Below, piece after piece: positions 11,477-23,400 of a stretch of 64,000 nt of DNA. Numbering within the stretch: position 1 is the first letter of the stretch; the number at the start of each line of letters is the position of its first letter. Under the pieces are notes generated by a model, which made no database searches, was not told where the DNA came from, and was given only the letters and a program-made list of their open reading frames with translations. Source of the stretch: Saturnia japonica (Eukaryota > Arthropoda > Insecta > Lepidoptera > Saturniidae); assembly GCA_033032175.1 (NCBI GenBank), contig CM065313.1:21372327-21436326 (forward strand), read 5' to 3'. A program made the translations under genes and the position numbers.

Positions 11477-13714
11477 ACCAAAATTATTGTAGAATATTGT
11501 TGTTTTTTTTTAATTAGATTGCTACATAATTCCTAGTCTTATTTTTGATTCAAACGTAGTAAACTGATTTTTCGAAATGCCACGTGTTTCTTTGATTTGG
11601 ATCAATATATAGGTAGTGATTTTACATCTCGAAACTTCAGTTTACTTTGTCTGAATAGAAATTCAATTTTACGCGATTAGCGCTAGCCATTTTAGTATTA
11701 TTATTTTTAACTTAACTTAAAAACTTAGTGGTAAGTTTCTATTGATAAGAGGTTACCTAGGTAGGTTAGTAGCTGCTACTACCGCAGTATTGATTTATTT
11801 CATAGACTTATTCCCATTTTTGGACCTGTCCACATGCAGTCAAGCAATAGTGTACAAATAATACTGTTTTTCAGCAAAAACAAATTATTTTATATTATAA
11901 AGTATCAAATTAGGTTATTCCAGGTATGTCATACTAATTTTGGGGTTGCTATACTGTTATTTTTTTAAATTTGCCGCGCCTTTTCAGTCTCTACTTTCAT
12001 TTGCCAGACTTTATAAGTTCCCCCTGGTCCTAGTCAGTTGTCAGGTTAGAGTGTAGAAAGAGCACACATAGAATGCTGAATAACTCTGTCTCTTACACAC
12101 ACGAAAGAGTTAAAAGGGTAACAGCTATTTATCTTCTATCTCGTACAGCATGCCGGTTAAAATTGCTATGAGCCGCTCAAAACTGTCACAGATTATGTTG
12201 ATATTTTGAAATTGGTTCTTTTGAATTTAAAATCTGCAAGTTTTCGAAATTATTTTAACGTTTAATGACCTTTATTTGTATTATTAGTGTGATTCGTTTA
12301 TTTTAAAACCATGCAGTACTTATACTTGACTGTAAAAGAGATTTACCTTTTTGTAAGCTTACATTTTTAAATGCATTTCGTACGATATAACTTTGTATTT
12401 AATTAATACATAACAAAATAACTTCTTTTTTTTTGATACAAATTATCACTCAACCATTTCATTTCTTTTCAGGGTATCACTCGTATTTATGGCCACAGCT
12501 GTAAGCGATAGTTGGAAAGTTCCAGTAGGTTATTTTTTGGTGGATGGTTGCACAGGGACTCAAAAGGCAAATTTAATTTTATGTGAAGTTCCTTAATTTC
12601 ATTGACTTTTAATGGCTGTCCTAATAAGATTTCTATAGCTAAACTTTATTTTGACCATAACAAGATACAAAAATATGAGGCTTATTTCTAGGAAATACAA
12701 TAGTTTTATTCTCAATTAATGAAACCTAGTGCCTGCACTAGGCCGAGCCTGTATCTCAAACGCTAGTCTCTTCCCGTGATATATTATTATTGTTATATTA
12801 TTATTAAAAATCTTGAATGTGTTTTGTATACTCAAGGCAGGATACTCAAATTCGTGTCAAATAAACGTGCCCATTTGAAAAACCGTCCGTAGGAAAAAAA
12901 AACAGCCGGTGTTATTCAACTGCTACACATGATAGGCATCTGCCTAGATGCAAATCTGAAGCTAATTTTAATATGTTGTAAACTGTTTATTGATTAAATT
13001 GAAGTAAACATTATTGTTTTTTTATTTTCCAACATCATCGTAAATTTTTGTTGCTTCAGTAGGAAATGCTTTTTTAACCAACTTAAAAAGGAGGTTATCT
13101 ATTCGACACGTATACATGTAATATTATTCATATTATGTAGTATATTCATATATTATAATGTATTTGGGCTTCCAAACAAATATACAATTGTTTATAGGTG
13201 AATATTTATCCACGCATTTCCCCGAAACTATTGACCAGATTGTGATAAATTTTCTTTTATTAACTTACATTTACATCAACTTAGGGAACAATGCAAGTTT
13301 CATCAAAATCCGATCAGTAGTTTTCAAGATATGGACTAAAAGGTTTAAGTGTGACGGCCGGGCTTATTGATATGAGCTACGGGTGTGGTGTCAAAGGGAA
13401 AACATCTGAAAACCTTAGCCAAATACTAGTTATAACAAACAAATATCCCAATTTTTAATTAAAACTAAAGCAGGAAATAAAAATTGAAATTTAAAAAGAC
13501 TTGAAAATAAATTAACTCAAAATTATGAAATAATATTTTCCTACACGAAATTAACCAACAATATTAATTCATGAGTACATATGAAACTTGAGAAAAGCAC
13601 CTATCAAATATTTTAAAAAATGTTAAAAAGAAAATCCGCAAAATTATATAACAAAAACAAAATGTCTTTTAACTTCATTTTGTATCGCATGTAGTTTTAT
13701 CTTATCGAATTTTA

Positions 13715-13790
13715 TTTTTTATCTGACTACACTGTTAGCCTTAGGGGCCCTGAAGCCGCTGTGGCTTTTACAGCTTCACCGAACTTGGTC
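13715..13790 (-). mobile_element. R1-type retroelement 3' tail
   Basis: On the - strand it reads from an aagttcggtgaagctgtaa-like start through gggcccctaaggctaaca to gtagtcagat and an A-rich end. It shares the tail phrase of the R1-like 3' UTRs at 6229-6485 and 51425-51640. Confidence 0.6.
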
Positions 13791-13967
13791 TTATCGAATA
13801 TTCTTTGTACCGTATATATAATTGAAATTATTCGTGATTTTGGTATTTAACTATTGTCATGGTAACACTGAATTCTGTGTATGTCGATATAAATATAGGT
13901 ATATAACATGGTCTATGTATAACATCTTCTAACTTATAGGTGCTTATAGGTATCTCAAGTGGCCACG

Positions 13968-14048
13968 CTCAAGTCCGGTGAAGCAGTAAAGCCGCAGCGG
14001 CTTCAAGGCCCCTAAGGCTAACAGTATAGTCAGATCTAAAAAAAAAGA
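13968..14048 (+). mobile_element. R1-type retroelement 3' tail with poly(A)
   Basis: It reads ctcaagtccggtgaagcagt ... aggcccctaaggctaaca ... gtagtcagatct followed by nine or more A residues. It is the same tail as at 13715-13790 in the opposite orientation. Confidence 0.65.
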
Positions 14049-14196
14049 GTGGCCATGCTGACATGCCGTCTTTGTAATATAAGTCTATGGGTTAGAGAGT
14101 ATAAATTGGTATAAATGTTCTGTGGAGAGTATATAGTTCTGTGGTCGTGGTCGTCATAGATTAATATTTGGTGGTCGTGTGTAATGGTGTAATATC

Positions 14197-14290
14197 CTCT
14201 GGTTATTGGTCTATGGTGTAATACACGCACTAACACTCCTCTGGTTATTGGTCTATGGCTAACACTATGACATTTGTTATTTATCTCTGA
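14197..14290 (+). promoter_or_regulatory. Paired 20-bp CCAAT-core motif upstream of listerin
   Basis: Two exact copies of CTCTGGTTATTGGTCTATGG lie at 14197-14216 and 14239-14258 (42-bp period), followed by GTTATTTATCTCTGA at 14276-14290. The second copy ends 136 bases before the listerin ATG. ATTGG is the reverse of a CCAAT box. The same 20-mer and 15-mer recur upstream of NKAP (59236-59380). A promoter role is inferred; a repeat-family origin is equally possible. Confidence 0.5.
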
Positions 14291-14394
14291 CTATGACTAT
14301 AATTGTATTACATTAAATAAAGAAAACCTAAAACAAAATAGATAGCTTCAAAATTATTCCACGTAATAGGTCTACAATCTGTTTATTGTAAGAA

Positions 14395-14442
14395 ATGGGA
14401 GGAAAAACAAAACAAAGTCAACGTACGAAGAATAATGTTCGT
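14395..14442 (+). CDS. Ltn1: Listerin exon 1 (start codon)
   Basis: The exon reads MGGKTKQSQRTKNNVR and ends at a consensus donor CGT|gtaagt, phase 0. The MGGK...QRTK...R start followed by PSSSGRSAELL from exon 2 is the conserved listerin N-terminus, which contacts the 60S subunit and NEMF in characterised orthologs. This fixes the start and rules out the ATG at 14924 inside intron 1. Confidence 0.92.
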
Positions 14443-17400
14443 GTAAGTTTTTACAATTGAAATGTACTCTTGTTTTATGTTGTAAATTTTTGTATAATCT
14501 CCTTCATTGCATTTATAGATTAAATAATTATGAAATTTACTTTTTAAATTTCTTACTGATCCACTTTAGTCACAAAATAAATGGCTAAACTGTACTAAAA
14601 ATTTACTACCTTTTAGTTTTTCAAGTTTTTGAAGATTTTACTACAAATAAAAAGATATGTATCTACTTATATTTATTTAAAATCATCTCATGACCAAAAT
14701 AATATTATCATTATGACTATAGTATACATAAATTATGGTTCCAACCAGGTATTAAGTTCTATAATTAATTTACTAGGCTAATCATATATAAGCAATATAA
14801 CCATTCAGGCATAGAAAAGACCTTCATTTTCTACAGTTATGTCTATGTTTGTAATTTTACGTATTGTCCTATAAAAATTGTATTAAAAACAATACACTCA
14901 AGTTAGGGTTAATACTATAGAAAATGAATTATTTTCAGCCATCAAGCAGTGGCCGCAGTGCAGAACTACTCGGCAACATGCACACAGATTTCAATTTGCT
15001 TAAATTGAGTATAGGAAATGGACAGTCACCATTATTTCCCTCATTAACAACTATAAGTTTAGAGCGAGGACTCAACTCGGAGTTCCAGATTTGCGTAAAG
15101 AAGCTCAATAAGAAAGACCCTATTACTAAGACTAAGGTTAGTTATTATAAGTTTTTCTCATATATTTGATGTACTTTTTCATGTTAGTATAGTTAGTTAA
15201 AATTTCTTATAACTGTAGTTAGTAATTTTAGGGTGGCTTGAACCAAATCATTAAATCAGGCTTAGGATTGGCAGTTGCATACATTTTGACAACTAAACTC
15301 AATTTAAATATTTTTGGTGCATGCCGCCCTTATAATTATATAGGTTTGTGCGAGACCATCCTATTTTTATGACAGACGTTAATGGGGACCAGGTAAAATA
15401 GACGACAATTGGGCGAGTAATGCAGCAGGAAAGGGAAGTGTGCAATAGCATGACATAAGCATGCAAATCACAGTACACTGAAGTAAACAGTATTATGTCT
15501 TCATACAAACAGCTGAAATGAAATCTAGGTAAACTTCAGTACACAATAATTACAATTACACAGTTTATATCTAATGACGAAATATAATATTACTTACTTC
15601 CTAGAATTTAAAAGTGTTTGATTTATTAAATTTTTAGCAAAAAATGTACTTTCTCTTCTTACTATGTCATAATAACTTTTGAAACTAGAAATAAAACCCA
15701 AGTAGAAATAATTTAAATTAAAAGTTATAAAATTTCCTATGAAGTGACTTTAGGTAATTATTTCAAGAATACTGCCAAGTCAACATACTGTTGGGTTCGC
15801 AGGCGTGCCACTTCCCGATTTTGATGGGCTATTTTGTTTGGCCAGGATGCCTGTTTTGTAGACACGTAGGATGCCAGTAGAGCGAGGTGGTGGTGAGGAT
15901 CTCAGGGGGTGCAATAATGCACGGCCGCTTGAGGTGCTTGGTTTTCAATAAAACTCAAGCTTCTTTACTTCACTGAGGCTTCGCAGGATGACCAAAATTG
16001 TTTTCTCCTTATTATGTAGCTGTGTACCTGATGACTAGAACTGTGCCTGACATGATCTTTGCTGAGCTTAAGTAACCTAGAGAATTACCTTAAAGAGAGC
16101 CTCTACTTTTTGTCTATTTTTTGTATCTATTTTCACTTTGGTCCCTGTTTCCCGCTCTATATTTATTTGAATATATAAGTTAAATATACAAGTTATATAT
16201 CAAATTGTTGCTCATTCTATTCCCTATCCATTAAACATCAATAATTTATATACATTAAGCACATATTCCATACAAGGGCAAAAACAATAGAAATTACGAG
16301 CGGTTTTGCCGCGTATGTGATGGCGTACATTTTTTCCATATAAACTTATTTCTTTACATTTTATCATAATTCTAATTGTATACACGTTACACATAATATA
16401 TGACACATAATTCGTAATGTAGGTAGTTACTAACTTTTTCTCTATAAATCTATTTCCTTTCTCTATATTAATGTTACCTAACTATTCTTATATATAAAAC
16501 ACACAACATATAACACATGACACATAATAATACATAATTCAGTCACCAACACATACTGTTTACTTTGTGTACGGTTGCGCACAAACAATCCCATGTATGC
16601 TGGTTCAAAGCTCAGTAACTCAGTGTGTATGAATTTTTTTTCAATATTTGTGTATATTTATACAAATAAATAAAATTGAAGTGTCTGTATCAAAATAACA
16701 GCTTTTTACTAAATGCATATGAAAGAATATATGTATATGATACTTATAACATAAAATAAATGTATAAAATTGTTGTCTGTCTGTCTATCTGTAATTGTTC
16801 CGGGTAATATCTAAAACAATCCGAGTTTGATGGGACTTTCAATTGCAGATAGCTGATGTTACAAGGAGTAACTTAAACTACTTTAATTTTAGAAAAAGAA
16901 TTAGGGTTCTGCTCAAATAAAATAATAAGAAAATTTATCTTTAAAACAACATGGAAGCAGGGTTGCCAGAATACTGATGGAATTCTGTAATCCACACTTT
17001 TTATAGAGTTCTCTATTGATAACATTATTTTGAAACAATGAGGAAAACATTGTATGATCGTTTAAACATCTGAGGATGTGTTCTCATTGTAGGTATCTAT
17101 ACCTCCATGTAGTTAGAAAAATACAGTAATATAAATTTTGGGTATTATTGCCAATAGACTGTGGGTTGTAGTGGTGATTAATTGTGTTTTGTTGGGAACA
17201 AATCTATATCCAAGAGGTGGGAGAGGCATATTATGTGTATTTTATAATTTTAAGAAAGCTTATTAGGGGCCATCCATAATTTACGTCACACGTTTAGGGG
17301 AGGAGGGTGTCGACGAAATGTGACAAGGGCGGGGAGGGGTCCCAAATTTTGTGACATCACATTTTTTCAATATATAATATTTTATATCTAAGTACATTAG

Positions 17401-20400
17401 AACTTCTTTAAATCGAAAACCTCCCAAACTCGAAAGAATGTGTTCCCTTTCATTCAAGCCCCAAAACCTCCGTTGCACTAAATCTCAACCCTCTAGTCAA
17501 AATAATCAGAGAAAAAATTAAATTGGACTTCTGTATCTCGAACATAGCAATGTTTTATTTAACAACTTTTACAACTCGATTATTTGAAACTTATTACCTT
17601 TATAGTTCGAAAAAAAATAAGTTGCCGACTTTAAGAATATTATCGACAATGTAAGTACACCATTGTTTCTTAGAAATAAATTTAGGAGTATACAATAAAT
17701 AGGATTACCACGAATTTATGACTCACGTTAACATGTGTTTGCTTTTTGATGTTGTGTTTAATTTTATTATTTTTGATTTCATTTGAATTTAAGCGAAGCA
17801 AGTCATCTTATTTATTTTGTCCATTTATTGTTGCTCAGAAGCTATTGTTAATTTTTTGTTTTTACTTTTGCTTTACGACTGTAATTTGTATTTTAATACC
17901 TGTGCGAGTCTAAGTCTTTGCACGTGTTCTGTTTTTGGAATTTTTTGATAAAAAAATGGAAATTAAAATAATTTCCGAACACTGCTGTTTTAATTTCATA
18001 AATATCTAATTATAAAATTGCAAAATATGTGACATCGCACTAGGTAAGGGGGGGGGGGGGGTCTCGCAAATGTGACCAGCTGTGACAAGGACGGGAGGGG
18101 TCAAAACAAACGTAATTTATGGATGGCCCCTTAGACTAATGTAACAATCTATGTGCTACAGCATTCTTGTGTTAGTAAATGTTAACTTAGTTAATGTTTT
18201 AACATTTACCATTTGAGAACTAATAATTAAAATGTTGTATTTTGCCCGTGTACTCCAGGCATTGCAAGAACTGTGTGAGTTAGTGAATACTAATAAAGTG
18301 GATGATGTGGTAGCAGTGCTGCCGAGTTGGGCACATTTCTACAAGATCCTCACTGTTGACACTGATAGAAAAGTAAGAGAGTGTACTCAGGTATGTAATT
18401 ACTACTTATTTACAGTGTTTGTTATATAAATGTAATTAATAGATAATATCACTATATAAATAGATAGCTTAAATACATTTCAGAAATCATTACAATTTTG
18501 TTCAAAAATAACTTCTGTTTCAATGTTTGATCCAGTACCAAACACAAACTGCCGAATAGAACACAACTAGGCTGTTTTTAAATTGTAGCATAATATTCCA
18601 GAAGTAGATATCACTATGTATGGGCTCATAAAGAGAAAGCAATAATATTAAATAAATAAATCTATACTAATATAATAACACGGAAGACTTTTTTTGGTTG
18701 TTAGTTTAAACACGCTCATCTCTGGAACTACAAGTCGGATTCGAAAAATTATTTTTGTATATGATAGCCAGATTCAAGAGGAATACTATGAGCTATCTAA
18801 CGTTAGGCTACAACTCTCAGCTGTCTTAATTATTGCTTTTTGTTATGTAAGTCGGAATTCGAGGCCCTCCTGAACTATTTATTCGCGTGTGCTGGTGTAA
18901 TCGTTAATGATACGGAAATACAATGTTCTATAAAAATGTTGTTTCTTAGTATATCAAGAAAAGTCAGCGATAGCATATACCTTTCTCTTATACATAAGTC
19001 ACAAAAAAAAATTTTCGCAATAAGATTTGTTAAAAATTAAGAAATGATTTATAAGCATTATTTTTAGACATGACATATTAATCCTTACGAACAAAAGTTA
19101 CTTCATCATAAAGATAATTTTATGAAGTTAAATTTTACTCTTTAGAGCATGTTATTTGGACACATAGTTTAGGAGATAATGAAAAATTAAAATAATTTGT
19201 GCTTGCGGGAAGAACAATTATGATAGACAACATGGGTGCGCCGTTGGTGGTGCGTTGTTTGTCGGATAAAATTAACACGGGTGAAACCGTGGGAAACAGC
19301 TAGTGATTTTTATAAACTTAATTTTTTACTTTTCAAAATGATTATTATGTACATACATCTTTTGTCACAATAGGAGCGAACTCGCTAGCAGAAAGCAGTG
19401 TAGCAAAGTAAAACTTTACCTTAACCATTTCTATTTAGTTTTTATGCTCCATAATTCCGTGAGATGTCTACTGACAATAGGTTGACGGTTTATAGACGTG
19501 CCATGCAGCTCTGGTAAGCGTGTGTGGACGACAAGTAGCGCCACATCTGAAGCAACTGTTGCCGGCGTGGCTGCAGGCACTGCACGACGACCACGCGCCT
19601 GCGCAAACCCTCGCTATCAATTCACTTAAGGTACATACATAATGCACTGAGTACTCCGCTGTGCTAGGAAAAAGTTAAGTAATATTGCTTAGTTTCTAAA
19701 AAGTAGAAATAACAGTGACCATCTTACTTCAGGTGTGACAGTCATCAAAGTGGAACTCTTCGGCGTATCACATTCTGGAATCAGCTGATGTTTATCCAAT
19801 AATTAAGGGGGGTGACAGGGATTTGTACCCGACTGGGCCGAGAACAATGTTCTAGCAACTTGGTGAAGCATGCTAATAAGTAAAGTAGAATCTATGAACT
19901 ATAATGACTGTGTCCAACAATACAGATCTAGCAACAGCACGACCATTAAGAATGTCACAGCGAAAGCCACTATGCAGCTTGATTTTCACCAGCTCATCCT
20001 GAAATCTGACGTCACCTAGCAAGGCATTGTTACGAGTTTTCCACCATGTTTACATTACATTTTACAATTACAGAAAACATTTCCGGAAAGAAAATTACCA
20101 GAAGCGCTGTCGTTCAGCAAAGCGGAAATTATGTCGCACCTCCTCGACAGCCTTATTGGAAACGCCGAGTCCGTTCTCACGAGGAAGTATGTCTTCTGTT
20201 TTAGTTCATTACTGACCTTATATTGTTTTATTATCAACATTTATTTTCTTCTTTTTTACTAATGAAGAGATAAGGTTACATATTGGCTTACCGACACTCA
20301 TATGAACGATGATTGGTGTAAGTCATGAGTATGCAATTTATACAACTAGCTTCAGAATAAAGCTACTGCTAACTTGAGTACAAATAAAACAGTGACATTC

Positions 20401-23400
20401 GCATGGAGGTACTGGAACACTATCACAGAAGGTCTATATCAATCCCAGAATGAACCACAATTGTCGATAAAGGAAACATATTTATGCACCATGGTGTGAT
20501 AACAGGTTGCGATCGGATAATGGTATTAAAGCTGTTTGCATACATCAGGATGGAGAGTACAGAAGAGAAGGAGTTTCAACACTACCGGCTGGTGACGACC
20601 AGTCTGCGAGGCCTCGAATACTTCACGATGAACCTCCCCGCGACGCACGACGACTGGTTATGGACTGAACTGACTCCGCTGATGCAGAGTAACGTCTTCT
20701 GGAAATTTCATACTTACAAGGTTGATCAGATAAGGTATTACAAATGAATTTATTAACATTAATAATAATAAATTTAGAGAACGACCTCATGACCTCAATC
20801 TAAGCGCAACTTGTACTGCAGTAAGCTAACACCTAATATACATACATGTTTATATAATAGGACATCATACAAAAATATGTTCTCTTTAAAGATCAAACCT
20901 GCAACCACTTTATTCTATAACTAGAACCGTGTTGCCTACATAATTGTTCTCACATCCCACAAGTACAAATTATTTAATTTTTTTCATTATCTCCTGTACT
21001 ATGTGTCCAAATAACATGCTAGAAAGGGCAAAATTTAACTTTCATAAATTGTCTTTATGATGAAGTAACTTTTATTCGTAAGAATTAATATGCAATGCTT
21101 AAAAATAATGCTCATACATCAACAATTTTTATTCGCAAACTACCTTATTGTGGCGCATGCATAAGCTATCGCGGACTTTTTTTTATATATATAATAAGAC
21201 CAAGCACTTCGGAAACACACAATATACTTTGATGGTTCCAACTTACTTTAAAAAAAAAAACAATGTTTAAGGCTAGCTGAGACTTATAGCCATTAGGCTA
21301 ACATTAGTTAGATAGCCTATACTATACCTCACGAATCCGGCTATCATATACGAGAAGAATTTTTCAAATCCGACTGTTAGTTCCAGAGATTAGAGACTTT
21401 AATTTAAAAAAGTTCTTATGCTTTATTATATTAGGTCCTTACATTTGAAATTAGCATTTTGTCGTACTGACCACTTTACTTGTGAGTGTCTGGTGGACTA
21501 GCGCCGGTGTCGATCACTACAGCTTTCTAAAATCTGGCCAAACGATTACGGCAGATATCTATTGTCAGCGACTGCAAACCATGAAGGAAGAACTAGCTGC
21601 TAATCAACCGAGATTGGTCAATCGCTCTAGGCCACTGCTGCTTCACGACAACGCAAGGTCACACACTGCACAACAAACAACCACTAAGTTAGATGAGCTA
21701 CAATTGGAATGTCTGCGACATCCACCGTACTCCCCGGACCTTGCTCCAACAGATTACCATTTTTTCCGAAATTTGGACAACTTCTTACCAGGAAAAAAAT
21801 TCAACTCCGATGCTGCAGTCCAAACCGTCTTCAAAGAGTTTATTGATTCTCGCCCCCCATGGTTTTTTTTAGTAAAGGGATCAATGAAAACTACCTATGA
21901 GATGGCAAAAGTGCATAGATAACAAAGGTTCATACTTTGATTAATTTAATATATTTTACAAAAAAAAAACTTTATATTCCTCCCGTACAAAACGCCAATT
22001 TCATATGTAAGGACCTACCTAATATTATTATAGTATTGTTGAAATATTGAGTTCGTCTACAAAAATCATTGTCTTTGAGATATTATATTTTAAACGTTTT
22101 AAATTTGTTATGTTCTGAAAGTATAAGTTTTCTTTTTAAGTAACATTTGGTGAACACATTTTTACCCTTGAAAAAGGTTTTAATTTATTATAATAATTTA
22201 TTATTATTATTTATTATTATATCCAAAAGATATTCGTTGAAGGTCATACAGGTTTACGCACCGACCTCGGCACACCCTGATGATGAAGTGGAGGTTTTGT
22301 ATGAGGACATTAGTAGGGCCATACATACCTCGAAAACCCACTTCACTGTTGTAATGGGAGACTTTAACGCAAAGCTGGGCAAAAGAGGTGGTGAAGAGTT
22401 GGGAGTGGGGCAATTTGGTTATGGGCAACGGAACCGTAGGGGCCAGAGGTTGGCCGATTTTATGGAGAAAGAGGGAGTCTTTATGTTGAACTCTTTCTTC
22501 CAGAAGCCACCTCATAGGAAATGGATCTGGATGAGCCCCGATGGTTCCACCAAAAATGAGATAGACTTCATCATGACCACAAAGAGACAAATATTCAATG
22601 ATATCACTGTGATCCACAGAGTGAAAACCGGCAGTGATCACCGAATGGTTAGAGGCACATTGAATATCAATCTAAAAATAGAAAGGTCTCGCCTGATGAA
22701 GTCTACGCTCCGACCCTCTAATGCTCAACTCCAAAACCCCGAGAGCTTTCAACTCGAATTGAAAAACCAATTCGATTGTCTAGATAGTTGCGTCTCCATA
22801 GTTGATATTAGTAATAGGCTGGTAGAAACTGTCCATGCGGTTGGGTCCAAGTTCTTTAAAACTCACCGTAGCAATAGGACTCAAAAGATATCAGATCAAA
22901 CCCGAAAACTCATGGCGGATCGGCGTGGTATGGCGCTGCAGTCTTCCGATGACGCTAAGTCCTATAGGCAGCTCAATAGATCTATTCATAAATCCTTGCG
23001 ACACGATGTCCGGTCTTACAATACCAAAAGTATTAAAGAGACGATAGAGCGGAATAAAGGCTCCAAAGTGTTCGCAAGAAATGCATCTATTGGGCAGAGC
23101 CAGTTGACGAAGCTGAAAATGGATGATGGCAGCGTAGCGTCCACCAAGCCAGAGGTATTAAGGGAGATCGAAAGGTTCTATGGGCAGTTATATACCTCGT
23201 CAACTAAGCCTGTTACCAGCCCGGCTAAAGATCTGAGAGCCGGGCTGACCCGACACTATACCGAAGATATCCCCGACATCACCCTGTACGAGATTAGGAT
23301 GGCCCTTAAGCAGCTTAAGAACAACAAGGCGCCGGGTGATGACGGAATTACATCAGAGCTTCTTAAAGCGGGTGGAACACCGGTACTTAAGGTCCTGCAG

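Larger units (their letters stand above)
8541..12009 (+). mobile_element. Candidate Tc1/mariner-like element with 24-bp terminal inverted repeats and a spliced transposase
   Basis: A 24-base sequence at 8541-8564 (begins GTCTGGCAAATGAAAGTAGA) is repeated inverted at 11986-12009 with one mismatch. A TA dinucleotide lies one base outside the left end (8538-8539) and two bases outside the right end (12012-12013), as expected if they mark a TA target duplication. Between them lie a decayed DDE transposase (10269-11476), a matching upstream exon (9386-9511) and later LINE insertions. The link between TIRs and transposase is inferred from position only. Confidence 0.5.
12014..14194. other. Intergenic sequence with scattered repeat tails
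   Basis: No gene is recognised. It contains an (AT)-rich stretch, a phrase at about 13078-13110 (accaacttaaaaaggaggtt) typical of an abundant insect repeat, and two oppositely oriented R1-type 3' tails at 13715-13790 and 13968-14048. Confidence 0.5.

Noticed and set aside
14924..15169. ORF starting at the ATG at 14924 as the start of listerin
   Set aside because: The ATG lies in intron 1, 15 bases before the exon 2 acceptor, and the conserved N-terminus is in the exon at 14395-14442. The frame past 15136 is intron.
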